From Planctomycetia bacterium (GTDB lineage Bacteria; Planctomycetota; Phycisphaerae; UBA1845; UTPLA1): a stretch of 64,000 nucleotides of DNA. The stretch is from NCBI GenBank assembly GCA_015075745.1, contig JABTTW010000001.1:1674001-1738000 (forward strand). The letters are read 5' to 3'. A model generated the notes under the pieces. The model had not been told where the DNA came from, searched no databases, and worked only from the letters and a program-made list of their open reading frames with translations. Shown here one piece after another: positions 1-8,500 of this stretch. The number at the start of each line of letters is the position of its first letter. Within the stretch, counting starts at the first letter, position 1. The translations under genes were made by a program, and so were the position numbers.

Positions 1-735
1 CGCCGCGTGCTGCGGCCGCTGGACGGGCAGCTCATCGACCTCTTGAATGACTATGCCGCGTGCCTGCGCGATCTGGAAAGATGCGAACAGGCGAAGGCAC
101 TCCTAAGCGAGTCAGTTACCCTCACAACCCAGGCCCTTGGAGAAGTAGCAGGGTCCGGCACGCTCTCAAGCCTTGCATCCCTCACCTGCGAATGCGGTGA
201 TCGTGACTCAGCATGGCAATTGATCAATCAGGCACTTGCCCAATTGAGCCGGGCCGTCAGCGCCGACCGATTGGGTCCGGCGGCCGATCGCTGGCGAAAG
301 ATCACCCAGGAACTGGGCGAACAATCTCCGAAACCCCGGATTGAAGCGTATCGGGAGTTCATCGCAGACCTGCCGCTTCGCGAGTCAACGCTCCGGGTGC
401 CGCCGAGCACCTATTGCCACGTGCTCGCTCACCTCGCGGCCATCGCCGTGCAGACCGGCGAACATCAACTGGCGAGTGAGGTCGCCGGCGAGGCGATTCG
501 CGCATTGGATGCGCACGACCCGGAAAGCTGGCCCATACGCATCGAACTGCGACAAACGATGGCCCAAGCGCTGATGGGCGTGCACCGAACTCGCGAGGCG
601 CGAGCCATTCTCATCGAGGTCTACAACGCGCTTCGCGAGCGCCGGGGGCCCGATCATCGCGAGACCCGAAGCGCGGCGGATCAGATCGCCGCGATTGACG
701 GCATATCTCCCACGCAATCGACGACGCTCAATTGA
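1..735 (+). CDS. TPR-like protein, C-terminal part (5' end outside window)
   Basis: The frame is open from the first base, so only the last 244 codons are present; the GTG at position 7 is not likely to be the true start. The visible protein consists of helical repeats of about 40 residues with Ala/Leu/Tyr spacing typical of tetratricopeptide repeats, for example near residues 12-40, 50-75, 140-165 and 180-215. The end, with a GPDHRETR stretch followed by an Ala-rich helix, resembles the tail of planctomycete Ser/Thr kinase-TPR proteins, where repeats of this kind follow a kinase and a membrane segment. No kinase motif is in the window, so the assignment to that class is inference. Role probably protein-protein interaction. 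Confidence 0.6.
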   Translation, partial: RRVLRPLDGQLIDLLNDYAACLRDLERCEQAKALLSESVTLTTQALGEVAGSGTLSSLASLTCECGDRDSAWQLINQALAQLSRAVSADRLGPAADRWRKITQELGEQSPKPRIEAYREFIADLPLRESTLRVPPSTYCHVLAHLAAIAVQTGEHQLASEVAGEAIRALDAHDPESWPIRIELRQTMAQALMGVHRTREARAILIEVYNALRERRGPDHRETRSAADQIAAIDGISPTQSTTLN

Positions 736-798
736 CGCGCGAGACCATGTCCAAATCGGACACGCTTACAAATCATTGACGCAGGTTGTGAAGTAGTG

Positions 799-1935
799 CT
801 ATTCGCCGCGCTCGTGGCGGCGGGTGGCGCGCTGTCCCCAGCGCTGCTCGACCGCGTAGCCCAGGAGCGTCGACAGGCGCTGCAATGTCAGGGCGGGGTA
901 GTCGATGCCCAGGGCCTGGCGAACCTCGCGCGTGTTCGACTCGTCGAAGACGGGCTGGTGCTTCAGCCGCGGCATCAGCAGGTCGTACTTCTCGAACATC
1001 AGCGATTCGACCACGGTCTTGTCGGCGGGCAGGTCGTGGCTCTCGGCGAAGGTGCCGCCGGTGATGCCGAAGAAGTCCTCCAGGCCCTTCTTGAGCAGGT
1101 CCCACGTCGGCGGATTCGGGTCGGTCAGATGGTAAATCCGGCCGTGCAGCTTCGGGTTCAACACGATCTCCGCGACCATTCGGGCCGCATAGTCTACCGG
1201 CACGAGGTTTTGAATCCGATCGTCGGCGCGGCCGGGAATGCGATGCGGGATGTGCGACACGTGTCCGTTGCCGCCGCCGAACTCCGCCTTCAGCAGACTG
1301 ATAAAACGAACAAACTGATAAAAGCCGCCGAACTGGGTGGTATAGCCGTTGGTGGAGTCGCCGATGATGAAACTCGGCCGCATCACCGTGAGCTTGTTGC
1401 CGTTGCCGTTTGACCAGTTGGCCAGCATTTCCTCGGCGACCCACTTCGTCTCTTCATATTCTGTCTGAAACGATGCCGGACGAGGATGAAAGACCTCGCG
1501 AATCGTCTCGGTATGCGAACCGCAAACATACGCCGTGCTGATGCTGTGAAACTTCTCGACATGGTGCCGGTCGGCCCATTCCAGAAGCGTGGCCGTGCCG
1601 TTGATGTTCGTCCGGTGCGGTTCGCCGTTGCCCTTCGAGAAGAGTTGCAGGCTGGCGGCACAGGCGAGGATGTTGTCCGTTGGGCCCCACTCGCCGTCGG
1701 GCAGGTCCTCCGGCAATGCGCCTTCACGAAGAATCAACTGGCCCGACGAAATGTAATCGTCGATTTCCGCACCCAGCGGCCTTAGCATGCCGGCGAGGCG
1801 GCGACGCGAATCCTGTAACGGCGCCCGCAGAATCGCCACGACGCGGCGACCGCGGAGCAGAAGCTCTTTGAGGACATATTGCCCGAGGAAACCGGTCGCC
1901 CCGGTCATCAAAGTGGTCGGCTGGTGGTCCGTCAT
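799..1935 (-). CDS. SDR-family NAD(P)-dependent reductase/epimerase
   Basis: A 378-residue extended short-chain dehydrogenase. The nucleotide-binding loop GATGFLG is at residues 12-18, and the catalytic Tyr and Lys appear as Y160-EET-K164. After this comes a substrate domain of about 180 residues. The long C-terminal part and the overall layout resemble the male-sterility/fatty-acyl reductase and nucleoside-sugar epimerase branches of the extended SDRs; substrate cannot be told from the sequence. The ATG at 1935 lies directly before the beta-strand of the Rossmann fold, which fits a full-length start. It stands alone on the minus strand between two plus-strand genes. Confidence 0.75.
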   Translation of the reverse strand: MTDHQPTTLMTGATGFLGQYVLKELLLRGRRVVAILRAPLQDSRRRLAGMLRPLGAEIDDYISSGQLILREGALPEDLPDGEWGPTDNILACAASLQLFSKGNGEPHRTNINGTATLLEWADRHHVEKFHSISTAYVCGSHTETIREVFHPRPASFQTEYEETKWVAEEMLANWSNGNGNKLTVMRPSFIIGDSTNGYTTQFGGFYQFVRFISLLKAEFGGGNGHVSHIPHRIPGRADDRIQNLVPVDYAARMVAEIVLNPKLHGRIYHLTDPNPPTWDLLKKGLEDFFGITGGTFAESHDLPADKTVVESLMFEKYDLLMPRLKHQPVFDESNTREVRQALGIDYPALTLQRLSTLLGYAVEQRWGQRATRRHERGE

Positions 1936-2259
1936 GCGTGGTAATACCCGTTCGTCTGGGACGCCGAAGGTGTCAGAAGCTCCTGATCGGCACTGATACT
2001 AAGAACGAGAGTCCCCGTCCGGTTAACCGCGACTTTACGCCGGACGACTCCCTGCCGACCCCAAGCAGGAGGCGGCTCGATTCGAATGGAACATCTTCAA
2101 GGCTGTAAGGGAGGTTAGCAAGCGGAATTGTCGGGGACCGAATTCTTCCTGCCCTTCAGGGTTTCACGTCCGAAAACCGTCTATAGACCGGAAATCGGGC
2201 CTGGCGATGCAGTGTCTTTCTCGCATTCGGGGCTTCATGGTACAGTTCGACAAGCCCAC
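1936..2259. other. Divergent intergenic region
   Basis: This stretch lies between the divergent SDR and hydrolase genes. It holds a possible alternative TTG start for the hydrolase at 2128, in frame, preceded by a GGGAGG about 13 nt upstream. The 44 extra residues it would add show no signal peptide and no clear conservation. Promoters for both genes should be here, but I cannot point to convincing -35/-10 pairs. Confidence 0.4.
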
Positions 2260-3549
2260 ATGATCCTCAGACCCTTCTCCGAACATTCGTTTCCCTGCCT
2301 CAAGCCAGAACTCATTCTTGCGCCTCCGGACCCCGCCGGACCACCCATCAATACCCGGCAGTGGCTCTCCCTTGCGCACTCAAAGTTGGCCGCGCTCCTT
2401 CCCCCGGGTCGCCCAGCCCTCATTACCGAGCAGTTGGTCAACTCCGACGGCTCGCCCGCAGATGTCTTCGCCCATTTTGGGATCGACCGCCAGCGACTCC
2501 CGAAGCTGCGCGGCAACTGGGACGGTCTCGCACACACGGCCCAGGTCTCCGGCGACAATAAGAACCAGGATGCCACCACCCCTCCATGGGAGGGTTTTGA
2601 AGACGTCAGCATTCCCGGTGCGGGCGGCGTGGAGATTTGCGGGCGACTCGGGCGAGTCAGGAAGGGAACGGAGTCCGCCAAAGCCGACTGCCTGGTGATC
2701 CTGCCCGGCCTGCTGGGGGATAACAACGTCCTGCGAACGCGTGATCTGGGAAAGGCGCTGATGGCGCATGGCTACCACGTCCTGGCACTGGAACTGCGCG
2801 GCCACGGCGACACCTATCGGGCACAACCCGAGGTCCGTTACACCTTCGGCGTGCAGGAGACACTGGACTTGCTCGCGGTCTCGCGATGGCTGGAGCAGCA
2901 GCCCTGCGTGCAGGAAACCGGGCTCGTCGGCTTTTGCTGGGGCGGCAATCATGCCTTGCTGGCCTCGTGGATTGACGGCGCGACGCCTGATCATCCCGGC
3001 ATCATGAAAGACGTGGCGCCCTATTATCGCGAAATCGGCGGCCAACGGCACTATACACGCGGCGTCATGGCATTCTCCTCTGTGCTTCGATATGAAAAAC
3101 TGATGACGGAGCTGGATCGGCCGTGGTCACGGTTTGAACATCCGGCCTTCGCCGGCCTGCAAAACTCCGTCAAGACACGCATGACGCATCGAAATTATCC
3201 AAATCCTTCCACAAGCCTCAGGAAGATTATTGAGGACGACCTTTGCAGCGCGAGCATGAGTTACCCCGGCTTCGTCGAGGACGCCACCCGGTTTGTCTGC
3301 CTGATGGAACCGCCTGGTTCGCCCGGATTCAACAAACTGGCCACTGCCCGGACACCGACATTAATTGTCCACGCGGCCAATGACCCGTTGGCGCCTGCCC
3401 AGGACGTCGCGGACCTGATATCGTGGACGACGAATCCGATGGTCGCGGCGATCATCCTGCCGGGCGGGGGACACATCGGCTTTGCCGCCTACGCCACGGC
3501 CTTCTACTTCAGCCTGATTTTGAGCTTCTTTTCCCGTGTCAGGAAATAG
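2260..3549 (+). CDS. YheT-like alpha/beta hydrolase with Cys nucleophile
   Basis: An alpha/beta-hydrolase of about 429 residues. The oxyanion region LPGLLGDNN, the strand LALELRGHGD, the nucleophile elbow, a late acid loop (HAANDPLAP) and a catalytic His loop (GGGHIGF) follow in the canonical order. The elbow reads GFCWGGN, where YheT/ABHD1-3 relatives have GFSxGGN, so the nucleophile codon at 2935-2937 is TGC (Cys) instead of Ser. A Cys in this place occurs in PHA synthases and dienelactone hydrolases, but the rest of the protein looks YheT-like. Substrate unknown, possibly an ester or lipid. The start is uncertain: ATG 2260 was chosen; a TTG at 2128 would add 44 residues. No partner gene is evident. 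Confidence 0.65.
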   Translation: MILRPFSEHSFPCLKPELILAPPDPAGPPINTRQWLSLAHSKLAALLPPGRPALITEQLVNSDGSPADVFAHFGIDRQRLPKLRGNWDGLAHTAQVSGDNKNQDATTPPWEGFEDVSIPGAGGVEICGRLGRVRKGTESAKADCLVILPGLLGDNNVLRTRDLGKALMAHGYHVLALELRGHGDTYRAQPEVRYTFGVQETLDLLAVSRWLEQQPCVQETGLVGFCWGGNHALLASWIDGATPDHPGIMKDVAPYYREIGGQRHYTRGVMAFSSVLRYEKLMTELDRPWSRFEHPAFAGLQNSVKTRMTHRNYPNPSTSLRKIIEDDLCSASMSYPGFVEDATRFVCLMEPPGSPGFNKLATARTPTLIVHAANDPLAPAQDVADLISWTTNPMVAAIILPGGGHIGFAAYATAFYFSLILSFFSRVRK

Positions 3550-3660
3550 GGCCCGTTCATGCCCTGGGTGAGCTTTCAATTCTTGTGAAAGAAAACGGCG
3601 GTATTGAGGGCCGGCCTTGCAAGACTCTAGAATCCAACCGCACAGTCGCCCGGAGCAGCC

Positions 3661-4632
3661 ATGAAGACGATGCCCGACCTGACAACGCCGATCGCCAATG
3701 AGCTCGATCGCGTCATCGAGGTGTTCGACCGCGAGCTCGGCTCCGATCTCGCTTTCGTGACCGATCTGGTCGACCAGGTGCGGCGCTATCGCGGCAAACT
3801 GCTTCGCCCGCGCCTGCTGCTGCTCTCCGGCGCGGCGACCGGCCGCATCGGTCAGGAACACATCATTCTCGCCGCCGTCGTGGAGATGGTCCACATGGCC
3901 ACACTCGTACATGACGACGTCCTCGATGAAGCCGACGTGCGTCGCCGCAGCCCGACGGTCAATCGCCTGGTCGGCAACGAGGGCGCCGTCCTGCTCGGCG
4001 ACTTCCTCATCTCCCACGCCTATCACCTGTGCAGCAGCCTCGACTCGACCCACGCCTCTCAGCGCGTCGCCGCGGTGACCAACACCGTCTGCGAAGGCGA
4101 GTTGATGCAGATTCACCATCGCGGCAACGAGGAATTGAGCGAGGCCGACTACCTCGAAATCATCCGCCGAAAGACCGCCGCCCTCACCAGCGTCTGCTGC
4201 GAGCTGGGCGCCTGGGCCAGTCACGCCGCCGCCGAACAGGTCCGGCAAATGGCCGACTTCGGCATGGACCTGGGCATGGCGTTTCAAATCGTTGACGACC
4301 TGCTGGACCTCACCGGTACCGAGAACGAACTCGGCAAGACGGTAGGCCGGGATGCAGACCTCGGAAAATGGACCCTGCCGGTGATTCGATTCCGCGATAC
4401 GGCGGATGCTGAGGAGAAGTCTCGTCTACTCGCAGTGATGCGCGGTAGCAGCGACGATCGCACGGCCGGCCTGCGCCGTCTGCTGGCCGGCTCCGATGCC
4501 GTCTCATATGCACTGGAGGCGGCACAGGGCTACGTTCGATCCGCCCTCGCCCGCCTGGCCGAATTTCCTCCCAGCGAGGCCCGAGGCGGTCTCATCGCCG
4601 CCGCCGAATTCATCGTCACGCGCACGCATTAA
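3661..4632 (+). CDS. Polyprenyl (trans-isoprenyl) diphosphate synthase
   Basis: A 323-residue trans-isoprenyl diphosphate synthase of the IspB/IspA class. It elongates allylic diphosphates with isopentenyl diphosphate using Mg2+. The first Asp-rich motif is D85-D-x-x-D89, followed by the usual Arg pair (VRRRSP), and the second is D212-D-x-x-D216. A GRDADLGKWTLP loop near residue 230 is also typical of the long-chain synthases (C30-C45). Small residues upstream of the first motif fit a long-chain product, such as a quinone side chain; the exact chain length is inference. A CGGAG Shine-Dalgarno precedes the ATG. The gene is convergent with the HAD gene downstream. Confidence 0.85.
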   Translation: MKTMPDLTTPIANELDRVIEVFDRELGSDLAFVTDLVDQVRRYRGKLLRPRLLLLSGAATGRIGQEHIILAAVVEMVHMATLVHDDVLDEADVRRRSPTVNRLVGNEGAVLLGDFLISHAYHLCSSLDSTHASQRVAAVTNTVCEGELMQIHHRGNEELSEADYLEIIRRKTAALTSVCCELGAWASHAAAEQVRQMADFGMDLGMAFQIVDDLLDLTGTENELGKTVGRDADLGKWTLPVIRFRDTADAEEKSRLLAVMRGSSDDRTAGLRRLLAGSDAVSYALEAAQGYVRSALARLAEFPPSEARGGLIAAAEFIVTRTH

Positions 4633-4656
4633 CGACTCCCCCCGCCGCCCACAAAC

Positions 4657-5340
4657 CTACGCCATGATCTGAGCGAGCAGCGTTTCATCGAGCTCCGTCA
4701 GGTCTTTGATCTGTCGGTCCGCCTCGACGGCCGGCGCTGCGATGGCGTGCGGACACACCTGCACGACACGCATCCCGGCGCGCTTCGCGGCGGTGATGCC
4801 GTGGGCGCTGTCCTCGATCGCCAGACATGCCGAAGGCATCAAGTCACCGTGCCGTCCGGCGAGCAGTTCGATCGCCCTCAAAAATCCTGCCGGGTCGGGC
4901 TTCGAAAGCGCGACTTCATCCGTCGACACAATATGCTCGAAGGCGTCCAACAAGCCCGCGTGTCGTAGTATGGCCTCTATCTCGACGCGCTGGGCCCCGC
5001 TGCAGATCGCCAATGGGAATCGTGTCCGCGCCCATCCCACAAACGACTCGACGCCCGGCAGGAGCGGCAGGCCCCCCTCAATGTGCCGTCGATAAGCCGC
5101 GTCTTTCTTCTTGAGCAAGAGCTGTATCGTCTCATCAGTCGGAGACTCGCCCGACTCGCGGAACAATCTTCGAAGGAACGTCGCGTCGTTGAGGCCGAGA
5201 TAATCGGCGAGATAGTTTTCCCACGTCGGCACCTGCAAGTCGCCGTCCAGCACATCCGCAAAGGCCCGATGATGAAGCGGCTCGGTATCGGCTATGACGC
5301 CGTCGAAATCAAAAACGATCGCCTGAAGCATCGTGACCAT
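4657..5340 (-). CDS. HAD-superfamily phosphatase (beta-phosphoglucomutase-like)
   Basis: A haloacid dehalogenase-type hydrolase. The first motif FDFDGVIADTE carries the nucleophile and acid/base Asp, followed by a helical cap of about 60 residues. Later come motif II (ICSGAQ), a motif III Lys before PDP (SKPDP) and motif IV (IEDSAHG). This is the HAD-IA/beta-phosphoglucomutase-like group, acting on phosphorylated sugars or related small molecules; substrate not known. Two starts three codons apart are possible (ATG 5340 or 5331). A longer open frame reaches back to 5547, but its added 69 residues are Arg/Pro-rich, lie over the hairpin at 5367-5391 and do not look real. Confidence 0.8.
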   Translation of the reverse strand: MVTMLQAIVFDFDGVIADTEPLHHRAFADVLDGDLQVPTWENYLADYLGLNDATFLRRLFRESGESPTDETIQLLLKKKDAAYRRHIEGGLPLLPGVESFVGWARTRFPLAICSGAQRVEIEAILRHAGLLDAFEHIVSTDEVALSKPDPAGFLRAIELLAGRHGDLMPSACLAIEDSAHGITAAKRAGMRVVQVCPHAIAAPAVEADRQIKDLTELDETLLAQIMA

Positions 5341-5366
5341 GTTAATCGCCAGGTCGTTCCGTGTCG

Positions 5367-5391
5367 GCGCCGGCTCCAAAAGAGCCGGCGC
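5367..5391. terminator. Perfect inverted repeat, terminator-like hairpin
   Basis: A 10-bp perfect stem (GCGCCGGCTC with GAGCCGGCGC) with a five-base loop, between the 5' end of the HAD gene and the DUF2252 gene. It directly abuts a TAG stop codon on the minus strand at 5393-5391, which ends a coding-like open stretch. On the minus strand it could therefore be the terminator of a lost gene. No long T-run follows on either strand, so it would be a weak intrinsic terminator. Confidence 0.5.
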
Positions 5392-5585
5392 TAATTGTCC
5401 CCACGAATATCCTGCGCATTGCGAAGGCCGTCGCGGGTCAGGTCGCTGCGCTCGACCGGGCTCGGCATCATGTTGGCCCCGACGAACAGGTCCCTGAACG
5501 TCGCGAGATCGCCGACGTGCTCGCCGAAAGTGCGGACAAGTTGTCAACAGGCGCCTTTGGCGGCCTCACCGAACCGTATTATCAT
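5391..5585 (-). pseudogene. Possible decayed coding remnant on minus strand
   Basis: Read on the minus strand, 50 codons before the TAG at 5393-5391 show the strong G/C third-position bias of the real genes around it, and translate to a plausible C-terminus that includes MMPSPVERSDLTRDGL and ends QDIRGDN. The same frame continues upstream across one TGA (5546-5544) to an ATG at 5585. It may be the 3' remnant of a gene whose 5' part was lost when the DUF2252 gene arrived. I do not recognise the family. The alternative is that it is untranslated leader of the DUF2252 gene. Confidence 0.3.
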
Positions 5586-5627
5586 GTCGACAAAATGATG
5601 AGCGGCGAAGTGACCGGGAGGATTAAG

Positions 5628-7127
5628 TTGAATCACAAAGATGAGATCTCGTTGTTCGCCGCCCATTTGGGTGACCGCTTCCGACGACTTGCCCGATTCG
5701 CAATCGCACTACTTCTCCTATCCCCTCTTGTATGCGCGCGAGCCGACGACGGCCGCGCGGCGAAGAATTCACGGATTGCCGCAGACGTCTTTCCCAGAAT
5801 CGCCGATCTCAATGCCCATCTCTCCCAGGAAAAGGCGACGGAACTACCCATGAAGATGCGGAGCCTTGTGAGCGGGGAGTTTCAGTTCTACCGCGGCTCG
5901 GCCGACCTCTTCTACGACTGGTGTGCAAAAAACGCATCCGACTGGGCCAATGACAAGGACGCATTCCTGCGACTTCACGGAGATATCCACATCGGCAACA
6001 TCGGCACCCTCCGCGTCACCGGTCCCGGCGGCACGGCGATCGGGTTCGGCCTTGTCGATTTCGATGAAACCGTTGAAGGGCCGTTCCAGCTCGACCTGCT
6101 GCGCGGCGCGGTCAGCCTGCGATTTGCCGCGCGCGATCAGGACAGCCCCCTGGCCGACGAATCGTGGCATCGCGTGGTGGCGGCCATGTGCGATGCCTAT
6201 GGCGAGGCAATCAGCGGTGATGTTTCCGTCACCAGACTAGAGGCGGAGTACAAGCCAATTCGCAAGCTGATGGACGACGCGTCAAGCGGCAAGCCGTGGA
6301 AGCACGCGAAAAAATACCTCGTAAAAAAGCGTGACGACAGATTCGCCCGCATACGCTTCAAGAAGAAAAAGCCTTCAGACATCATGAGCCCCGTCGATGC
6401 CAACGCCCGAAGCGAGGTCGTCGCGGCCCTTTGGGATGCACGCAATCTGCGGGGCACGCGCCTCGTCGACTCGATCGGTCTGTCCGACCGCGATCGATTG
6501 GAGGCCGCCGTGCGCGACGTTGCCCGCTGGACGCGGCTGGGCAGCGGCGGCAGCCAGGGCCTCGACAAGTTTCTTGTCCTCCTCGACCGGAAGGTGATCG
6601 GCGAGAACGGCCCATTCATCATCGAGTTAAAGGAAGAACCGGCGTCCGCAGCCGAGCGGGCCGGATACCTGGCCGCATCAAAGAGCGGAAAGACCCGGGC
6701 CCGGGATGTCGTCGAGGGGCACGAAAGGCTCTGGATGCAGTCGCCCTGGTGCGTCGGTTACTCCGCCATCGGCGACAAGGGATTCCTTGTCCGCTCAAAA
6801 GGTCCGTGGGCCGAGGAGTTGGACGAAGATGACTTCGAGGGAATGGCCGGCACGATGCGCGCCGCGAAGATCATCGGTAGTGCCGTCGGGCTGGCTCACC
6901 GGGCCGGGCTGCGAAGCGCAACCGGGAATAATCAGGCCGTCGTGCAAACAATCCAGAGCCAGCTCGCGAAGTCAGCGGGAGAAATCGAGCAAAGGGGAAA
7001 GCAGCTCGACGATCACCTGCGCGCTCAATTTACCAGTCTGAAGAACGACCCCCGGGCCGCCAAGCTCGTGCAGCAGGCCGACGCCTTCATCGCGTCCGCG
7101 TTGCGCAATGGGTCAAGTAATCGATGA
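5628..7127 (+). CDS. Secreted DUF2252 family protein
   Basis: About 499 residues. The DUF2252 signature is clear: a Phe-Tyr-Arg-Gly segment, then HGDIHIGN at about residues 117-124, then a VDFDE motif about 20 residues on. These look like the catalytic loop and metal-binding Asp of the aminoglycoside-phosphotransferase/kinase-like fold, but the biochemical function of DUF2252 is not established. The TTG at 5628 was chosen because a GGGAGG Shine-Dalgarno (5616-5621) lies six bases upstream and because residues 20-40 then form an Arg-led hydrophobic signal peptide ending in CARAD. The frame is open back to 5361, but that part looks non-coding. An export signal is unusual for a kinase-like fold. 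Confidence 0.75.
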   Translation: MNHKDEISLFAAHLGDRFRRLARFAIALLLLSPLVCARADDGRAAKNSRIAADVFPRIADLNAHLSQEKATELPMKMRSLVSGEFQFYRGSADLFYDWCAKNASDWANDKDAFLRLHGDIHIGNIGTLRVTGPGGTAIGFGLVDFDETVEGPFQLDLLRGAVSLRFAARDQDSPLADESWHRVVAAMCDAYGEAISGDVSVTRLEAEYKPIRKLMDDASSGKPWKHAKKYLVKKRDDRFARIRFKKKKPSDIMSPVDANARSEVVAALWDARNLRGTRLVDSIGLSDRDRLEAAVRDVARWTRLGSGGSQGLDKFLVLLDRKVIGENGPFIIELKEEPASAAERAGYLAASKSGKTRARDVVEGHERLWMQSPWCVGYSAIGDKGFLVRSKGPWAEELDEDDFEGMAGTMRAAKIIGSAVGLAHRAGLRSATGNNQAVVQTIQSQLAKSAGEIEQRGKQLDDHLRAQFTSLKNDPRAAKLVQQADAFIASALRNGSSNR

Positions 7128-7174
7128 GTGAATATGAGGAGTCACGGGCTGGTGCCGCCCCGCGGCTGATCGCC

Positions 7175-7381
7175 TTACTCGATCACCCACTTCGACGTCC
7201 GAAGGGGGCGATTCGTCTGAGCGAATAGGGCGATGTCGTCGACCAGCATCTTGGAGTCGAGGTCCGCCACGCGCATCAGCATGCGGCGATTCTCCGCCTC
7301 GGTTGTAGCGACGCCGCAACCGATCATGGGCGAAATGACACCGAGTGCTAGAATGGCCAGGGCGATCAGTTTGCGATTCAT
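7175..7381 (-). CDS. Small lipoprotein
   Basis: A 68-residue protein with a lipoprotein signal peptide: MNRK, a hydrophobic stretch and a lipobox ending in MIGC at Cys22. The mature part is short and charged, with a predicted helix (residues 27-50), and no family is recognised. The ATG at 7381 is preceded by a GAGGG about 8 nt upstream; the open frame continues back to 7489, but without coding character. It is convergent with the DUF2252 gene. Confidence 0.6.
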   Translation of the reverse strand: MNRKLIALAILALGVISPMIGCGVATTEAENRRMLMRVADLDSKMLVDDIALFAQTNRPLRTSKWVIE

Positions 7382-7515
7382 CTCTAGATTCCCTCGTTCG
7401 GCAGGACCCTCAAATGGGGCCGGCAGGCTGGCAGGTTTGCGGTATGGTCCACCGATGGCGGCGGATGTCCCTCCCAAGTAGTCCCCCATATTCTATTGCG
7501 GACGGGGCCGGAACG

Positions 7516-7998
7516 TCAATCCCGTTGTGACTCGCCCTCGCGAAGCGCCGATAACCACTCACTGTATCGATAGGGAACCGAAAACGACTCGCCGATCGCC
7601 TTTAATCTCTCCAGGAATCGCTCGTACGCCGGGCCCTGCCAGGCCTGAGCCGCAGGATCGCAGAAGAAAATGCGACAGCCCAGCGGGCGGCGTTCCCGAG
7701 CATTGCAGCGTCCACCGGATTGATAAGGACACCTTGCTTCGTCCGTCGGTTCGAGCCAGCTCGACCGCATCCCCTCGGAAAAGTAACGCAACTCAACATC
7801 GGTGACGTACAGCTTGTGACCGAACGAATCGAATTTGCAGCAGTGCCCGCGATTGATGCACACCGGCGAGTGTGCCGCCACCGTGGCATCGACCTCAGCA
7901 TAAAAGGCCAGCATCGCCTCGGTGAATGCGTCGCCGCCCGGCGTCACCGGCGCCGGCTCCTCCGCCTGAGAAATGAGATGACTCAGCGGCACCTTCAC
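7516..7998 (-). CDS. YkgJ-family cysteine cluster protein (second of pair)
   Basis: About 160 residues with a Cys-rich cluster: CINRGHCC near the middle, then CPYQ...C and GCRIFFCD. This is the arrangement of the YkgJ/UPF0153 family, which is thought to bind zinc or an Fe-S cluster; function not known. The GTG at 7998 overlaps the stop of the upstream YkgJ gene (GTGA), which indicates translational coupling. The open frame reaches back to 8085, but that extension lies inside the upstream gene. The pair forms a two-gene operon of divergent paralogues. Confidence 0.7.
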   Translation of the reverse strand: MKVPLSHLISQAEEPAPVTPGGDAFTEAMLAFYAEVDATVAAHSPVCINRGHCCKFDSFGHKLYVTDVELRYFSEGMRSSWLEPTDEARCPYQSGGRCNARERRPLGCRIFFCDPAAQAWQGPAYERFLERLKAIGESFSVPYRYSEWLSALREGESQRD

Positions 7999-8441
7999 TT
8001 CGGCACATCCTCCCAGCGCTTCGCGTTCAGGCGCACTTCGATCTGAACCAGATCGTAGGACTTCCCGCGATTCATGCCCGGGCACCCCACCGCCGCCTCA
8101 TTCCAGTCGTCGATCGATTCCAGATTGATGTCCCAGAATGGCCACGTTCGACATTGCAAAGGTCGCACCGGATAGATCGTGCAGATGCGCTTGCCATCGA
8201 CATGCTTGAGAAAGCAGCAGTCGCCGGAGCCCTTGTCCTCGGTCAGTGATAATTTCCTGCCGACTTTGCGCAGGTGCTCCGGCCCCAGTTCACCGTTCGG
8301 CGAACCAATGAACTCGGCGATCTTGCCGACCTCCTCCGGCGTCACATAGACATAGCCCGGCGCGCCGGTGCAGCAGTTTCCGCACTGGGTGCACGTGAAC
8401 TGCAAACCGTCGGCGTACCAAGGGCGCTTTGTTTTCGCCAT
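7995..8441 (-). CDS. YkgJ-family cysteine cluster protein (first of pair)
   Basis: A 148-residue protein. The N-terminal CTQCGNCC and the later CCFL...C and RPLQCRTWPFW form the eight-Cys pattern of the YkgJ/UPF0153 family (zinc or iron chelating, function uncertain). It is complete, with the first Cys cluster 17 residues from the start, as is usual in the family. Its stop overlaps the start of the second YkgJ gene. The two proteins share the Cys plan but little else. Confidence 0.8.
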   Translation of the reverse strand: MAKTKRPWYADGLQFTCTQCGNCCTGAPGYVYVTPEEVGKIAEFIGSPNGELGPEHLRKVGRKLSLTEDKGSGDCCFLKHVDGKRICTIYPVRPLQCRTWPFWDINLESIDDWNEAAVGCPGMNRGKSYDLVQIEVRLNAKRWEDVPK

Positions 8442-8500
8442 GGAGAATCAACCTCGCTCCGCGGATAGACTGCTAACCCAGTATAGTGGAAAAACGCCGA

